Positions 35,013-46,799 of a stretch of 64,000 bases of DNA are shown in pieces. A model generated the notes under the pieces. The model was not told where the DNA came from, ran no database searches, and was given only the letters and a program-made list of their open reading frames with translations. This stretch comes from Batillaria attramentaria (Eukaryota; Mollusca; Gastropoda; Batillariidae). Location: the NCBI GenBank assembly GCA_018292915.2, contig JACVVK020000016.1:1475001-1539000 (forward strand), in the 5' to 3' direction. Numbering within the stretch: position 1 is the stretch's first letter; each line of letters begins with the position of its first letter. Both the position numbers and the translations under genes were made by a program.

Positions 35013-36800
35013 TAACAACTGCTGCTTGCTCTGTGAAAGCCCTTTGTCGTGTGCTCCATAACCAGCCACCACACTGCCAGTTGTGGCAAATCTCGACTAC
35101 AACAACTAGGACAGAAACATTGTGCTGACATTATGCAGCAACAGAGATTATGGTGGTTAACATGAAAGTCAAAAATAAGAAGTTCTCTTTTTTTTTTAAA
35201 AACTGTCCAAATATAATTATATGACAGGAGAAACAAAACCAGCCTAAGCGTATCTTCTCCATACCGGAATTAGCTGCGCTTGTCGTCGTCCAGAATAAAC
35301 ACACCATTTTAACTCGCCTACCCTCGTTTAGCAAAACACTTCGGAGTCAACCGATAGGTGTATGACGTAAACAGCGCTGCTTCCGATCCAGAAATAGGCG
35401 ACTACTGTCAGCCGTGTATGGCAAGCGATACCAAATGCCTTTTTATTTTGTCCTGTAATAACAGGCTTTGGGTTTTTTTCCCCCGCATATTATCGGTTAA
35501 TGTTCCTCTGATCGAGCAAATTGCTTGTTCAAAGAAAATGTCATAGCTGTGTACAGCTGCACTATTTGACGGTGACGTAGGTTATAATGGAACTAAATAT
35601 GCATGACTATTGGCACTTGCAACTGCCGATCGTTATGAAAAGTTCTGCAGAAAGAGAAAGGATTGGCTTCACTGAATAACCAGAGAAGCAACAGTCCAGT
35701 AGAGCCCGACTGAGAATCAGTTTCTCTCTGTATGAGCTTAGTGTGTAATAATGTCAGCAAACTGGTGAAATGTCACAAAGTAACTATCTACTCATCACTG
35801 GACATTCAAAGAACAAAGGGGCTAATTCTACCATTTTCATGCTGATTAACATGCTCACAGACCGTTCTGAGCTGTTTTCGTAGTATCTATCATCACACCA
35901 CTTGGACACCTGGACAGTAACAGCGCCGGTCTGTAATGCTGAAACTGAGCCAACAGAAGCGTACTCAGTTCATGACTGACGCGGCGCCCATACTGAGCGC
36001 TCCAGTAGTGTAACAAACAGTCCTAGAATTTGAAGATGCCTTAAGTACGAGGCACCACGCCCTTTATTTTTTTTAAAGGAAAAAAGAAAGGAAAAAAAAA
36101 AGCTGCAGCTCTACCTCACGCTGGTGTGCTTTTTTTAACACCTGTCTGTTATTGCTCTCCAGAAATGAAGCCTTGATGACCAGCGTTAATACTTCAAGAA
36201 ACTTCTTCAAATGAAAATCAGTGATGTGGTTTCAACATAATTATCGTTTGAGAACAGAAGACTCGGTAATTCACGCTGAACATTTTCAAACCACGCCGAC
36301 CCCTCTCTATGATTAAGCTGAAAGGCATTGAGCACTGAAGACTTGGCTTGCTTTATAATTAGGCAGAAAAGAAAGACCGGGCTTGTGCAAACCCCAGGCC
36401 GCGGACAAAGTGTAAGGTACACAAATCCCAGACACAGTGATTTGCAACAACGCATTTGACACAAATCACGTGACGGCAGGTGCCGTGGACTCAATGGCTA
36501 TTGAATGCGGTGCTGTAAACATGCGGTAATTGTCAACCACTTGTTGACATGTTGCCTCTTTTCAATCATCCACCAAGAACGCTGATAGTTTGCCACAGTT
36601 CAGTGACGTCGCTATTCAACTTTTAATTTGCCACCCATTTCACACAGGACAGCCAATGCAAAGGCAGCTGATGCCTGAGACAACTTTCACTAGCGGAAAA
36701 CACCATTCAGGACAACGCTGTCAAAGTATTAGTTTTCTAAGATGCGACGCTGTGAATGGAACAGTTTTCCCGTTTAGGAAAATAGCAGTTCCCATTTGTA
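35013..36800. other. Unannotated DNA
   Basis: No gene or repeat is recognised. There is an A/T-rich patch at 36061-36101. Confidence 0.5.
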
Positions 36801-36869
36801 CTCTCTCTCGTCTCTCTCTCTCTCTCTCGCGCGCGCGCATGTCGGGGGGGGGGGGGGGGGGGGGGGGGG
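36801..36869. repeat. (CT)n, (GC)n, then a 26-G run
   Basis: An interrupted CT tract and a short CGCGCG block are followed by G at 36844-36869. It lies directly 5' of a tRNA-like head, an arrangement also seen at 16150-16262. Confidence 0.9.
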
Positions 36870-36888
36870 AGTGGGGCTTAGGGGGAGT

Positions 36889-36965
36889 GGGGAGTCGGTG
36901 GCTCAACAGTTTGGCGGTGGTCTCGAGATCGAAAGGCCCCGAGTTTCGAATCCCGACAGGGCCAA
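36889..36965 (+). mobile_element. tRNA-like SINE head
   Basis: GGTGGCTCAACAGTTTGG resembles an A box and GAGTTTCGAATCCCG is a good B box. The head ends GGGCCAAAATTTGT, close to the linker of family 1 (GGGGCCAAATATTTGT), but no GGACGTTAAAC block follows. It is a probable relative of family 1 with a different body. Confidence 0.55.
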
Positions 36966-36979
36966 AATTTGTACAGGGT

Positions 36980-37000
36980 TTTGTTGTTGTTGTTGTTGTT
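36980..37000. repeat. Microsatellite (GTT)n
   Basis: A short GTT run after the tRNA-like head. Confidence 0.85.
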
Positions 37001-37378
37001 CACTTTGCCCCGGTTCCACTGACTGTAAACTGGATCTGTTTGTGTAACTTGTCCTTTACAGTCAATGATGCATAAATAAAATGTGGCCGTCCTGGCCAGT
37101 CTGACAGGACTAAAATAATAAGTGTTCAGCTGGACTGTTTAGTTACGATAGCTATCCCCATCCCCCATAACCCTCCCCTTAGGGCCGTCTCCGATCACGT
37201 CGTCGTGTCGGGAACGATAAACCCCAGCTAACCAACCAATCTCTCATGTCTGTTGTTTCCTGTACTGATGTACGTGTGCGTATGTCACTGTAAGTATTTT
37301 GTGAATCTTGCCGTTTACATGTATACCCATACCCACCTACCTTTGCATGGGACCAATGGCTACCAAATAAACTAATTA

Positions 37379-37380
<2 letters not shown>

Positions 37381-37418
<38 letters not shown>

Positions 37419-37437
37419 CACAGTGTGTGTGTCCACA

Positions 37438-37480
<43 letters not shown>
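37381..37480. repeat. Microsatellites (TC)n and (GT)n(GA)n
   Basis: A TC tract covers 37381-37414, and GT then GA tracts cover 37438-37480. Confidence 0.95.
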
Positions 37481-38481
37481 GTTATTAATCACACATTTAC
37501 ATCCGTAGAAAGCCGGACAAGTGAGTTCAGCAACCTTCGATCCTGGGACATCACGACATGCTACAGGAACTCACCTCTGACAATATCATCAAAACAAGAC
37601 CTCTCGACACGACACTGACGTAGCCGGCTGTTTACTATTCCACGTGAGTTTTTCGCGCCCACTACGTCGCCGGCCAGGGCAACCTGAGCACATCACCTGA
37701 GGCACATATTGATGCATAAATGATTTATAATACACAGGCCAAAAGTATATCGCCAAGTTACCTAGTCGATTCTTGTTTAGAAAAAAGCGTTTGGCCCATT
37801 ACATAATATTGTAGAGATGCAAAGACCTTGACTGTATAAGTGACCTTGACAGAATCAATAATGGTCCGCCAGTGCAAGGTCACAGTTATTTAATCCGCAG
37901 GCTTATTTTTTTAAGAAAAGTATGTCGTTGTGGGCGACAGATTGTTTTGTTACGACATTTTTCTACGCATTCGATTTGTTTTGCGAACACCTTTTCAGTT
38001 ACCTAAACATTGACATGTTTTGTCCATTAAAGCCGAGACAGACAAACAACACGAGGTGGCGCCGTCAAGTCGCTCAGGGTTTTTATTATTATTATTGTAA
38101 TGCTCTCGAAAGTATGCAACTGCGCACCTGTATTTTACCAAACGACGGCACTACCCCCATCACCACCACCACCAGAACCACCACCACTTCAGTTTAACCC
38201 ACCACCATCACCAACACCAGACTGCACTGCGTATAGGGATGTGCCGTTTGTGTGCGACAAAACCATCGTTATTCGGACAACGACAAAAGGTTGTGATTCA
38301 TGACTGAGTTACCAGAGACTTCTCAGCAGTCAACGCTGTACATTCCGGCAAGAGAACCAGCAAATCCATTCGGTGCAGTGATGAGCGCAAAGAATGGAAA
38401 ACAGATATGGCACTACTGAAAAACGACATAGCACAGACCATGACACCAAGGAAAATCAAGAAGTGTGAATCCTGAAACCAC
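37481..38481. other. Unannotated DNA
   Basis: It contains a (TTA)n stretch at 38082-38097 and a CCA/ACC-rich stretch at 38155-38216. No gene is recognised. Confidence 0.5.
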
Positions 38482-38564
38482 AGAGAGAGAGAGAGAGAAG
38501 GAGAGAGAGAGAGAGAGAGATGATGATGATGATGATGACGACGATGATGATGACGATGATGACG
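38482..38564. repeat. Compound repeat (GA)n(GAT)n
   Basis: Interrupted GA tracts are followed by GAT/GAC trinucleotides. Confidence 0.95.
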
Positions 38565-39231
38565 GAACTTTATTTCTCAACGGTATAAGTTTTGACAGAA
38601 AAAGTTACGTCAGTTTGCAAACTTGCCGTTGCTAATACTACAAAAGATTAGAGAAAAGCAAATAATAAGAATAAAGAGACATAAAAAGAACAACAAAATT
38701 GAAGAGAGAGAGAGAGACCCTGACCGCGCTAGCACTTGGACATGAGTGTCCACCATCATCACCACCACCACCCGCAATGACGTCAGGCTCCCTTGGTGTC
38801 AAAACATTACCATCATGACATGCACCGCGAGCCGTGTCACGAACTCTTCCTCATGCTGGTCGTTAGAGTTCCTGGTGGTGTTATCGCCGCTTATCCATGT
38901 CCGCTTGATGTCAGGCACTGTGAGTGTCATCAGGCGTGTCATCAGTAGCAGGATGATGCTGGGCGCAGTGGGTGTCGTCACCGATGTTATCGTCGTTCCA
39001 GTCATCGTTGCAATGCTACCGTTATGTGCTTGGTACTGGGCAGATAATCATGGTATTACGCGATGCCTCTACTCGTGGTACCAAGCAGATGAGGTTTCTT
39101 CTATTTTTTGATGTATAAGAATGAAACTAAACTATGCTATGTGCGTTTTACACACCTTCGTGGTGTGTAGAATTCTAAATGGACCGTTAAGGTGCACCAC
39201 AACGAGTAAGAGAACAGAATAACGATCGTGG

Positions 39232-39234
<3 letters not shown>

Positions 39235-39292
<58 letters not shown>
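39235..39292. repeat. Microsatellite (AC)n
   Basis: A perfect AC tract of about 29 units. Confidence 0.95.
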
Positions 39293-39294
<2 letters not shown>

Positions 39295-39419
39295 CTGGCA
39301 CATTACACGTCCCCGAGTGAGCTCTTCTAAAGAGCTGGGATGATCAATGGTCGAAGGAGAAAATGACATTGTTTTGATAATGAATGCATGTATAGTACAA
39401 ACTGCGTTCGAGAACCGTG

Positions 39420-40227
39420 AACAAAGGACAAGGAGAGCATATAACAAACAGACCGGTCAGCAGATAGATAGAAGACAGAAGAACAAAGGACAAGGAGAGC
39501 ATATAACAAACAGACCGGTCAGCAGACAGATAGAAGACAGAAGAACAAAGGACAAGGAGAGCATATAACAAACAGACCGGGTCAGCAGACAGATAGAAGA
39601 CAGAAGAACAAAGGACAAGGAGAGCATATAACAAACAGACCGGTCAGCAGACAGATAGAAGACAGAAGAACAAAGGACAAGGAGAGCATATAACAAACAG
39701 ACCGGTCAGCAGACAGATAGAAGACAGAAGAACAAAGGACAAGGAGAGCATATAACAAACAGACCGGTCAGCAGACAGATAGAAGACAGAAGAACAAAGG
39801 ACAAGGAGAGCATATAACAAACAGACCGGTCAGCAGACAGATAGAAGACAGAAGAACAAAGGACAAGGAGAGCATATAACAAACAGACCGGTCAGCAGAC
39901 AGATAGAAGACAGAAGAACAAAGGACAAGGAGAGCATATAACAAACAGACCGGTCAGCAGACAGATAGAAGACAGAAGAACAAAGGACAAGGAGAGCATA
40001 TAACAAACAGACCGGTCAGCAGACAGATAGAAGACAGAAGAACGAAGGACAAGGAGAGCATATAACAAACAGACCGGTCAGCAGACAGATAGAAGACAGA
40101 AGAACAAAGGACAAGGAGAGCATATAACAAACAGACCGGTCAGGCAGACAGATAGAAGACAGAAGAACAAAGGACAAGGAGAGCATATAACAAACAGACC
40201 GGTCAGCAGACAGATAGAAGACAGAAG
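39420..40227. repeat. 62-bp minisatellite, 13 near-identical copies
   Basis: The unit contains ACAAAGGACAAGGAGAGC, ATATAACAAACAGACCGG and CAGATAGAAGACAGAAG. Two units carry one extra G (near 39580 and 40143) and one has a single substitution (near 40043). Because 62 is not a multiple of three, the frame changes each unit and the overlapping open frames are artefacts. Near identity implies recent expansion or ongoing homogenisation. Confidence 0.95.
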
Positions 40228-40724
40228 AGAGAAATAGAAACTGCAATCGATTGGTCTGTCAAAGAGGGAAGGTTTGCCAGCTGACAGTTTCCGTAACAGA
40301 AGGCAGGGCAAGTCGTGTAGAGACTGGGACTGGACCCCAGGTGTATTGGCGGTCTGTCACACACTACAACTGACATGTCAGGCCCGCTACCCCCCTCCCC
40401 TGCCCCTCCACCAACCCCCTGCCTGCCGGCCACAGGGGTGACAGACCGTCGGTTACGTATGTCCCCCCCCCCCACCCCAACCGACACTTGGTGAGGAAAA
40501 CTAATTAGCGATAAAATTAGGCACGCTGTTAGGCAGTTAGCGGCTTCGGCTCATGCTGGTGTGCTCTTTTTCAGCTCCAAGTCAGATTTTATGGAGCGTC
40601 CAACGCCGAAGGACCCATTCGTGTACGTCTACACGAGGGGTAATCAAAATGAACGCCCTTTTTCCGTTTCTATACCGCTTCAATCGTTTCCACGACGATT
40701 GCTCTCATCTAAAGCCGTTAGTTT

Positions 40725-41177
40725 CTTCTTCTTCTTCTTCTTCGATCACTCAGACAGGCACGCCAGTAGTCCTGATGAAGGTTGCAGTCCGTCGGAGACA
40801 CTCAGCCGGGCCGAAGATCTTCTCCCGCAACGGTGTGTCTGTAGGCCAGGTTGTCGCTCGTTGGTTCTGGTGCGTTGGGCAGGAGGTGTTCAACTGTCAT
40901 CCGCGGTGCGCCACAGGGGCATGCTGCAGTGTCACCGATGTTGAATTTGGTGAACATGTGGTGTTTGAGTCTGCAGTGACCTGTCCTCAAACGCACGATG
41001 ATCACCTGGTCTTCCCGGGAAAGGTGGTAGTAGCCGTCGCTGTTGTTGTGGTCTGGGTGTTCTTGCCGCCATCTTCTCCTCTGGATCTCCCTCACAATGG
41101 TCTTGGCCTCTTCGAAATTGAGTTCCTGCTCCTCTTGTGGTAGCCTGCTCCCATCCTTCGCCAGCCTGTCACGTAGG
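40725..41177 (-). mobile_element. 5'-truncated non-LTR retrotransposon (LINE) with (GAA)n tail
   Basis: On the minus strand the element carries the end of ORF2, a stop, then a GAA tail at about 40725-40744. GCCGTTAGTTT is repeated exactly at 40714-40724 and 41178-41188 as an 11-bp target duplication. The 5' truncation, simple tail and target duplication are hallmarks of target-primed reverse transcription. It inserted into MITE copy B and is therefore younger than it. Confidence 0.9.
40750..41172 (-). pseudogene. ORF2 C-terminus of the LINE, frameshifted
   Basis: The peptide reads DRLAKDGSRLPQEEQ, then EEAKTIVREIQRRRW, then LRTGHCRLKHHMFTK, then CPCGAPRMTVEHLL. I recognise this as the end of an RNase H domain and the following zinc-binding-like C-x-C-x8-H region of RNase H-bearing LINEs (I/Jockey-like group; clade not resolved). 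Near 40874-40888 the frame shifts. The continuation in the next frame reads LREKIFGPAECLRRTATFI and reaches a stop at 40750-40752, as expected for the natural C-terminus. Several bases are probably missing at the shift. It is a dead fragment. Confidence 0.85.
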
Positions 41178-41421
41178 GCCGTTAGTTTAAAACACGAGCA
41201 TATACACATCTTCAGATAGCAGTAACGTATTAGTACAAGTCGGTCTCTGGTTGGTAAACGGCCTCTTTTCATCGTTCAACTGAAAATGCAATGACGGCGT
41301 TCTGAGTTTGGAAAAACGCGGTGCTATGGCGTGGGAACCCGCTGATTGGCGGTGCAAGCAGTGATTTGAGCGACATAGCACCGGATAAACGCCCGTCCCT
41401 TTTGTTTTAACCATGTCGTCT

Positions 41422-42139
41422 ATTCGTGTACGATGAAATGCAGCATGATAGCCGATTTGCACTTCAGTTTATGTTGTTGAGGAAAGTCCTTGATAAGCTG
41501 GTACTTGAGTTGTTGCGAAACGTGACGTGGGGGCGAGTTTGTCTAGAAAGAACGTGAATCAGCGACACACAGACATGAACAGTTGTGTGGAATTTCCCTG
41601 CTACAACTGGACGAGGGAAACTTTGTGGCTTTTAGTCTATAAACACAAAGTTTCCATTTTGCACCCTAAAAGCTACTGCCATATTTATTCATAAAAGTTG
41701 AGAAATCGTGCAGTTTGCCGTTGTCCGATGCTTGCCAGCGGACAAGAGGAGGGGGAGAGGGGTGTAGACAATTGCAACAAGCATAGAAAGGCGGGGGGAG
41801 GGGGGGGGGCACTGCGTCATGCAAGGGTATTCCACGTGTTCCTTGCCTCGTCTTCTTGCCCTCTGTCAGTATGTCAAGCCTAAGCCTCGCGATAGTCATC
41901 CATACCGGAACAATTAGCTGTTCAGGAGAGGCTGAGTATTGTGCAAACCTCAAGTCGTCCTGTCTAACTAGTTCTTAACCGTGCGTGTAAATTTTCCCTG
42001 CCTTTTGTTGTGATGGCATCGCAAATATAATGTATCAGTCAGTAAATACCACGCCTTCCTTGGGGGTACATGTAGCCCGTCGGTCAGCCGCAATCTTGAA
42101 ATATTTTTGCTGAAAATTTATGAACGCTCCCCGTGTGTG
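41422..42139. other. Unannotated DNA
   Basis: It contains G-rich patches at 41790-41810. No gene is recognised. Confidence 0.5.
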
Positions 42140-42575
42140 TCGCATTCCACGTTGTGTTTTGAATTGCGTTGGTCATGTAGTCCTGATCTATTGCACAATA
42201 TATTTTACCGAAGCATAGTTTCTGAGGTGATAAATTCCGCGTCTCCTTTCTAGCACCACAGAAGACAATTAATGAATTTCTCTCTCCCTCAAGTTTATGG
42301 TCGTAACGTGCACGTTTCAGGCCACATCGTATTTGGCTTGTCTGTAATGCACGATGTATTACACGCTATTTTCACGACAAGATGATTTCTAAGACAATAA
42401 ATTCTCTGTCTCCATTCCAACACACCAGAAGACATTACGCTTGCAAGAGTGGTTTGGTTTTTCTTTCTTTTTTCACCAACAAAGTTTATGGGTGTAGCGT
42501 GTGCTCTGAGAGGCACATTGTGTTTTGGATTGTGTGTGTCATGCACGATCTATTGCCCAATATATTTCTTGGCAG
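42140..42575. repeat. Diverged tandem repeat, about 183-bp unit, about 2.4 copies
   Basis: Words repeated in the same order are TTGTGTTTTG, GTCATG/GTAATGCACGAT, CTATT, GACAATAAATTC, GTCTCC, AGAAGACA and AAGTTTATGG. The first and third copies are offset by 366 bases, with the second in between. Divergence is strong. It could be an old satellite fragment. Confidence 0.65.
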
Positions 42576-43879
42576 AAAACGGCAGAGCGTGGACGGCAAC
42601 GTGTCACGGCTGATGCCATATTTCTTTCTGCTCGTGCAGCAGTCGGGCCTGCCTCTGTCAGCTGGTCGAAGAGAGGGAGCATTGTCAGTGTTCACTCGTG
42701 CGTGTCCCATTTGGACAGCACCCCTACGGTACCTGTCAAGGTAGACATGGCAAGCACTTGAGGTAGGTGATAACGCAGCCAGCCCACGATACTGCACCAT
42801 TGTACATGGCACAAGAATGGAGGAGGGGCGCGGGGGGGTGGGGGTGGGGGGGGGGAGAAGGAGAATGGGAGGGGGAAGGGGATAAAGTCTAACCTGCATG
42901 ATGTATTTTCCGCTGGGCACACAAGAATGCTTTGTGTAATGAGAATGAGATGGCTAATACAGTTTGAGAACCTGCCACGACTGTTGCGAACTCGTCCACA
43001 TGGCCAGATCGCGTTCCCCTGTCTGCCCCCTAATAACCCTCCACGCGTCCAGTACGGGACCCTCCAAACGGCCCATAAAGATCTGACCAGCCACCATTTT
43101 GACCCCGCTACGCAGTTTGGCAAACATTTCATTTGCCCATGGCGTCACACATGGATTGAATTATCTTTCATTACGCTGGGTGCTTTCCCCTTGACCAGAC
43201 GACATGACGTCACTGCGTGGCATGGTTGCGTCACTGGCTATGACGGTGCAGCATTGTGCAAACGTCGTCCCGATAGCGGCGGGGGTTATGAGGGGTGATT
43301 GATAACGGGAGGGAGAGGGAGACAGGGGAGGGAATGTGAGGACACCAAGTGTCAATGGCTAAGAGTAATGAGAGCTTCACTGACAATCGTCCCACTCAAC
43401 TACAAGCTTGCTGTTGTGTTCACGTTTCTCCCTGGTTTTCTAAACAGATCGGGGAGAACTAGCACAACTTTCCACTTCTGTCCCTGTAGAAAAAACGTGT
43501 AACTAGACTGTTGTCATCTTTATCGACTAAGAAACATGGTGTTTACTGAAAGCGTTGAGAAGTCCTACAGTTTAAAATAATTATGATTCCCGACCGGCGG
43601 ACAAGGAGGGAGAAGGGGGGAGGGGTTAGGCTCCTTTAGAAATATACAGCTACGAGTATCATATACATCGACGTTGGTTGTCGCGGGGAGGGGGGGGGGG
43701 AGGGGCGAGGTCTGGTCTGGGTGTTCGTCATAGTGCATGTATCAGAAATGATGTTTTGCCGTAACTGAACCAGTCGCATTTCTGAAAAGCCGATCACGCA
43801 GAGTCTTTCCAGTCATCCGCAAAACCAACCGGCTACCGCAGTTTGGAAGGACCATTTCGTTTTACGCTTTATTTTTTAT
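42576..43879. other. Unannotated DNA with G-rich runs
   Basis: G-rich stretches occur at 42822-42880, 43590-43625 and 43684-43705. The open frames 42927-43298 and 42486-42920 have no recognised domain. Confidence 0.45.
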
Positions 43880-43907
43880 GTTGTTGTTGTTGTTGTTGTT
43901 GTTGTTT
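43880..43907. repeat. Microsatellite (GTT)n
   Basis: About eight GTT units. Confidence 0.9.
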
Positions 43908-44394
43908 TTGCTCTAAAAACAGTTCCTTGTTGGAGATTGCCACTAACGTATACTGTCGCGTGTTTCCCAGGAGTCAGTCGCACTCTTTTTCTGTTAAGGG
44001 GCTTGCTAACGCTGACCTATGTCCTCGTCAGTCAATTAGTTTGCGAAACACGGCCAGCTTGTAATATGGACTTTGGTCAAGTGCGGGCAGTGGTCAGTGA
44101 ATGGCTGTACAGACAGGTGAGTGAGCAGCTGGCTATTAAGGAATGTCGAGGTCCCACACGTACTGTTCGGCCCTGCGGAAGTGTGCAATGACACGCAACG
44201 ACTTGCGTAGCCCGGCAACTAGCATCTTTGGAACCACCGGCTCTTACTGGAAGCAATGGTGAACACAGCCATTGTGAAGGAAAGCCACAGTGGACCTTCT
44301 TCTTATGTACATTGCTTGTTATACACTGAAGTTCCAAAACCTGATGACAGTTGCTGAGGAGGGTGGATATGTTGACTGGAGACTGGGTCGGACG

Positions 44395-44440
44395 CGGGAA
44401 GGGGAGGGGGGGGGGGCGGTGAAGGGGGGGGGGGGTATTG
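44395..44440. repeat. G-rich run
   Basis: Several G runs of 5-12 bases separated by A or C. Confidence 0.8.
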
Positions 44441-44510
44441 GGAGGGTGTTGTCGCCAGTTCTCCGCGAAGATTCAGTGATTATTTCAAAGAAAGAAATTC
44501 ATTTGGGAGT

Positions 44511-44585
44511 TCGTAGTGCGAGATTCGAGCCTACAATCTTACTATCTTCAGTTCAGCGTTAAGACAACTGAGATACTCCCCCTCC
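44511..44585 (-). mobile_element. tRNA-like SINE head
   Basis: On the minus strand GGGGAGTATCTCAGTTG resembles an A-box region and GGCTCGAATCTCG a B box. It is a probable SINE head; the body is not homologous to family 1. Confidence 0.45.
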
Positions 44586-44642
44586 CAACAACAACAACAA
44601 AACAACAAAACAAAACAACCACAACAACAAACAAACAAAACC
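44586..44642. repeat. (CAA)n/(CAAA)n simple repeat
   Basis: An A/C-rich stretch of interrupted CAA and CAAA units. Confidence 0.85.
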
Positions 44643-45520
44643 CACTGGCGTTCAGAGAGAGAATTGTAGTATGACACGACGCTGAAGAACTGAGGCCAGT
44701 TAGAGGATAACACAAATAAAAGCAAAGATCAATACGGTTAGACGTGAACAGGAAAGAAATGAAATTGTAAATCCACTCCGCCAGATACCCGATTGGCCAG
44801 AAAGGTCAATGTCTGAAGTGATGAAGAAAGAAAAAAATCCTCACAAAATTCAACAGAAGACGAACGACATTTTTTTTTTCCTTCTTATGCGTCTGCGCTT
44901 GGGTTCTAGCTACCCCCCCCCCCCCCGACAATATTGCACTGCAGTTTGCTACAGCTCATGTGATTAGGATCCAGGCGAAATTGACAGCACTTGAAACTCG
45001 CTTCTATAGTGTATGGCTCTGTTCAAGTTACAGAAGTAAACTTTCCAAAAGTTCACTTCCGTGACACGACTACCCCCCCCCCCCACCCCCACCCCCCTCC
45101 TCTCCCTCGTTCTCCGACTGACACAAACTTCTCCCTGCGAACAAGACCCTGGGTGGCTTCGCTAGGCCAAACAAACAATACCACTTGTCTCTTAATCCTC
45201 GGTTATCCCCCCTATCAGTTTTACTCGCTGACAGGCAGCGAGTCGTCTTCCCTTGGCAGCGAGTCTTCTCCTCTTCCTTGTCGCTTGTTGGTGTGTCAGT
45301 AGCTAGGTGACGACTAAGACATTGTCTGTGTCCGGGGCAGGGGAGTTCCGGACGATCTACACTCCGACGGTCACTGTCACCTCAAACTCACCAGTCACTC
45401 GGCAACAGACCTCATCGCACTAACACAATCATGTCCTCCCCCAGAGCCGGTGTGTTTAGAGAGGGCAGTAAACAGCCCTGCATGTACTTTTTGTATTTAT
45501 GTTTCAAATATTGCGATGGA
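44643..45520. other. Unannotated DNA
   Basis: It contains C-runs at 44914-44927 and 45074-45100. No gene is recognised. Confidence 0.5.
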
Positions 45521-45531
45521 CTTTTACTCGG

Positions 45532-45701
45532 GGTGGGTGGGTGTTTGGGAGTTTAACGTCCTTGACCACCACTGGTGATATCAAAGACAGGGCAACGAGA
45601 AAAAGGCCAGCACAAATAATTGGCCCCAGTCGGAATTCCAACTCACGACCCGAGCACTGAAAGTCAGCTAGCGCTCTACCATTCGACTGTCCAGGCTTCC
45701 C
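45532..45701 (-). mobile_element. tRNA-derived SINE, family 1, copy 7
   Basis: The minus strand shows the head with AGTCGAATGGTAGAGCGC, B-box-like GTGAGTTGGAATTCC, linker GGGGCCAATTATTTGTGC and 3' block AAGGACGTTAAAC. CTTTTACTCGG (45521-45531) and CTTTTATCTCGG (45702-45713) flank it and differ by a one-base indel, so they are a likely target duplication. Confidence 0.85.
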
Positions 45702-45713
45702 CTTTTATCTCGG

Positions 45714-46799
45714 AAAAAGGCCATTTAGACAACAACCAAACTTACAGGAAACGCCAGTGTCACAAAGCCTGGGGTAAACAGAGGCTAGGTTTGTTTACTT
45801 CTTCTGTGCTACCTGTGACGACATCTGGCCGGTGAGGCAAGCATCGATTGAGGCCAGCGCTGAAAGTACATGGTCGCAAAGAGGGAGTAGCCAAGTTGCA
45901 CTCAGCAAGAGCCAACAAGACTTTTGTCAAGCAACATTGCACTTCACGGTTTCTAAAGCAACACTAAAGACATGGGCCGTGCCTACTTTGCCAAAGATGC
46001 TGTTACATGCTGCAGTGAATCAAATCGACTACAACCATCATTCACATATCTGCGAAAATTGTTCATAAATATCTGCACCCTCCATCGTCGTCTACAAGAA
46101 ACGGCTTTCTCTCGACAACCGTATCTTCCCTCGGCCGTTTGGTACAAGTACACTCATTTTCTACCGGAGTCCACAGTATCTATTATGCACACGAAACAGC
46201 TCTCTTCTGAACGCAGCATCTGTCCCCATAGATCCATTAATGTGTCTCTGCTTCGTTGTAGCAACGGCCGTATAGGGCTGATTGCTTGATAACACATAAC
46301 AGCATAACATAGCATTGGCGTGTCTAGATGGTATGGAGATATACACCCATTTGAGTATTGGCATCACTTTCGGTTTTTGTATCCGGCCAGGCTCTTTGTT
46401 GTCCCGAGGGAAATCGGTTTGAAGTGCGTAGTGTTCTCTGCTGCAAAATTTGGGTTAGATACGGCGTATATAGATATCGGTACATTGAACATACATCTCA
46501 ACGAAAACAGAGAAAGCCTTTCCTGTCTGATACGCTGTTTAGGAGAGAAAACTACGCAGCAGAGAGAATTGTGGTGAATGGGTACATGCATGTGAAGGAT
46601 GTAAATGAAGTTAAAGCCCAGCAACAAAGACTTCTTCACGTCTATACTTGAGATGCTGACTGCGAGGTGTGAAATCAATTGTAGCTTTTTTATCTGTAGA
46701 CGTCTGCAGCTACGAAGTTAACGAACTGTGTCTATTTCAGTTGTTTCGGAGTCTCATGTTCCCATTGTTTAGCCTAATGTACCCAAGTCAGTCTACAGT
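45714..46799. other. Unannotated DNA
   Basis: Several overlapping frames of 60-105 codons occur on both strands (45832-46651), but none has a recognised motif. Confidence 0.45.

Larger units (their letters stand above)
40628..41421. mobile_element. MITE-like element family M1, copy B, interrupted by a LINE
   Basis: The left end (CAAAATGAACGCCC, near 40644) and right end (complement of CAAAAGGGACGGGCG, near 41392-41406) are inverted repeats homologous to copy A. The interior, after removal of the 40725-41177 insertion and its target duplication, aligns with copy A, including GGTGCTATGGCGTGGGAACC. A perfect 11-bp direct repeat, ATTCGTGTACG, lies at 40617-40627 and 41422-41432 and is a plausible target duplication. 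That length would suit Mutator-like elements, but the superfamily is unproven. Confidence 0.75.

Noticed and set aside
39344..40311. Overlapping minus-strand frames rich in LSFVLLSS
   Set aside because: They come from the 62-bp array, whose unit shifts frame at every copy. The hydrophobic look is a translation artefact.
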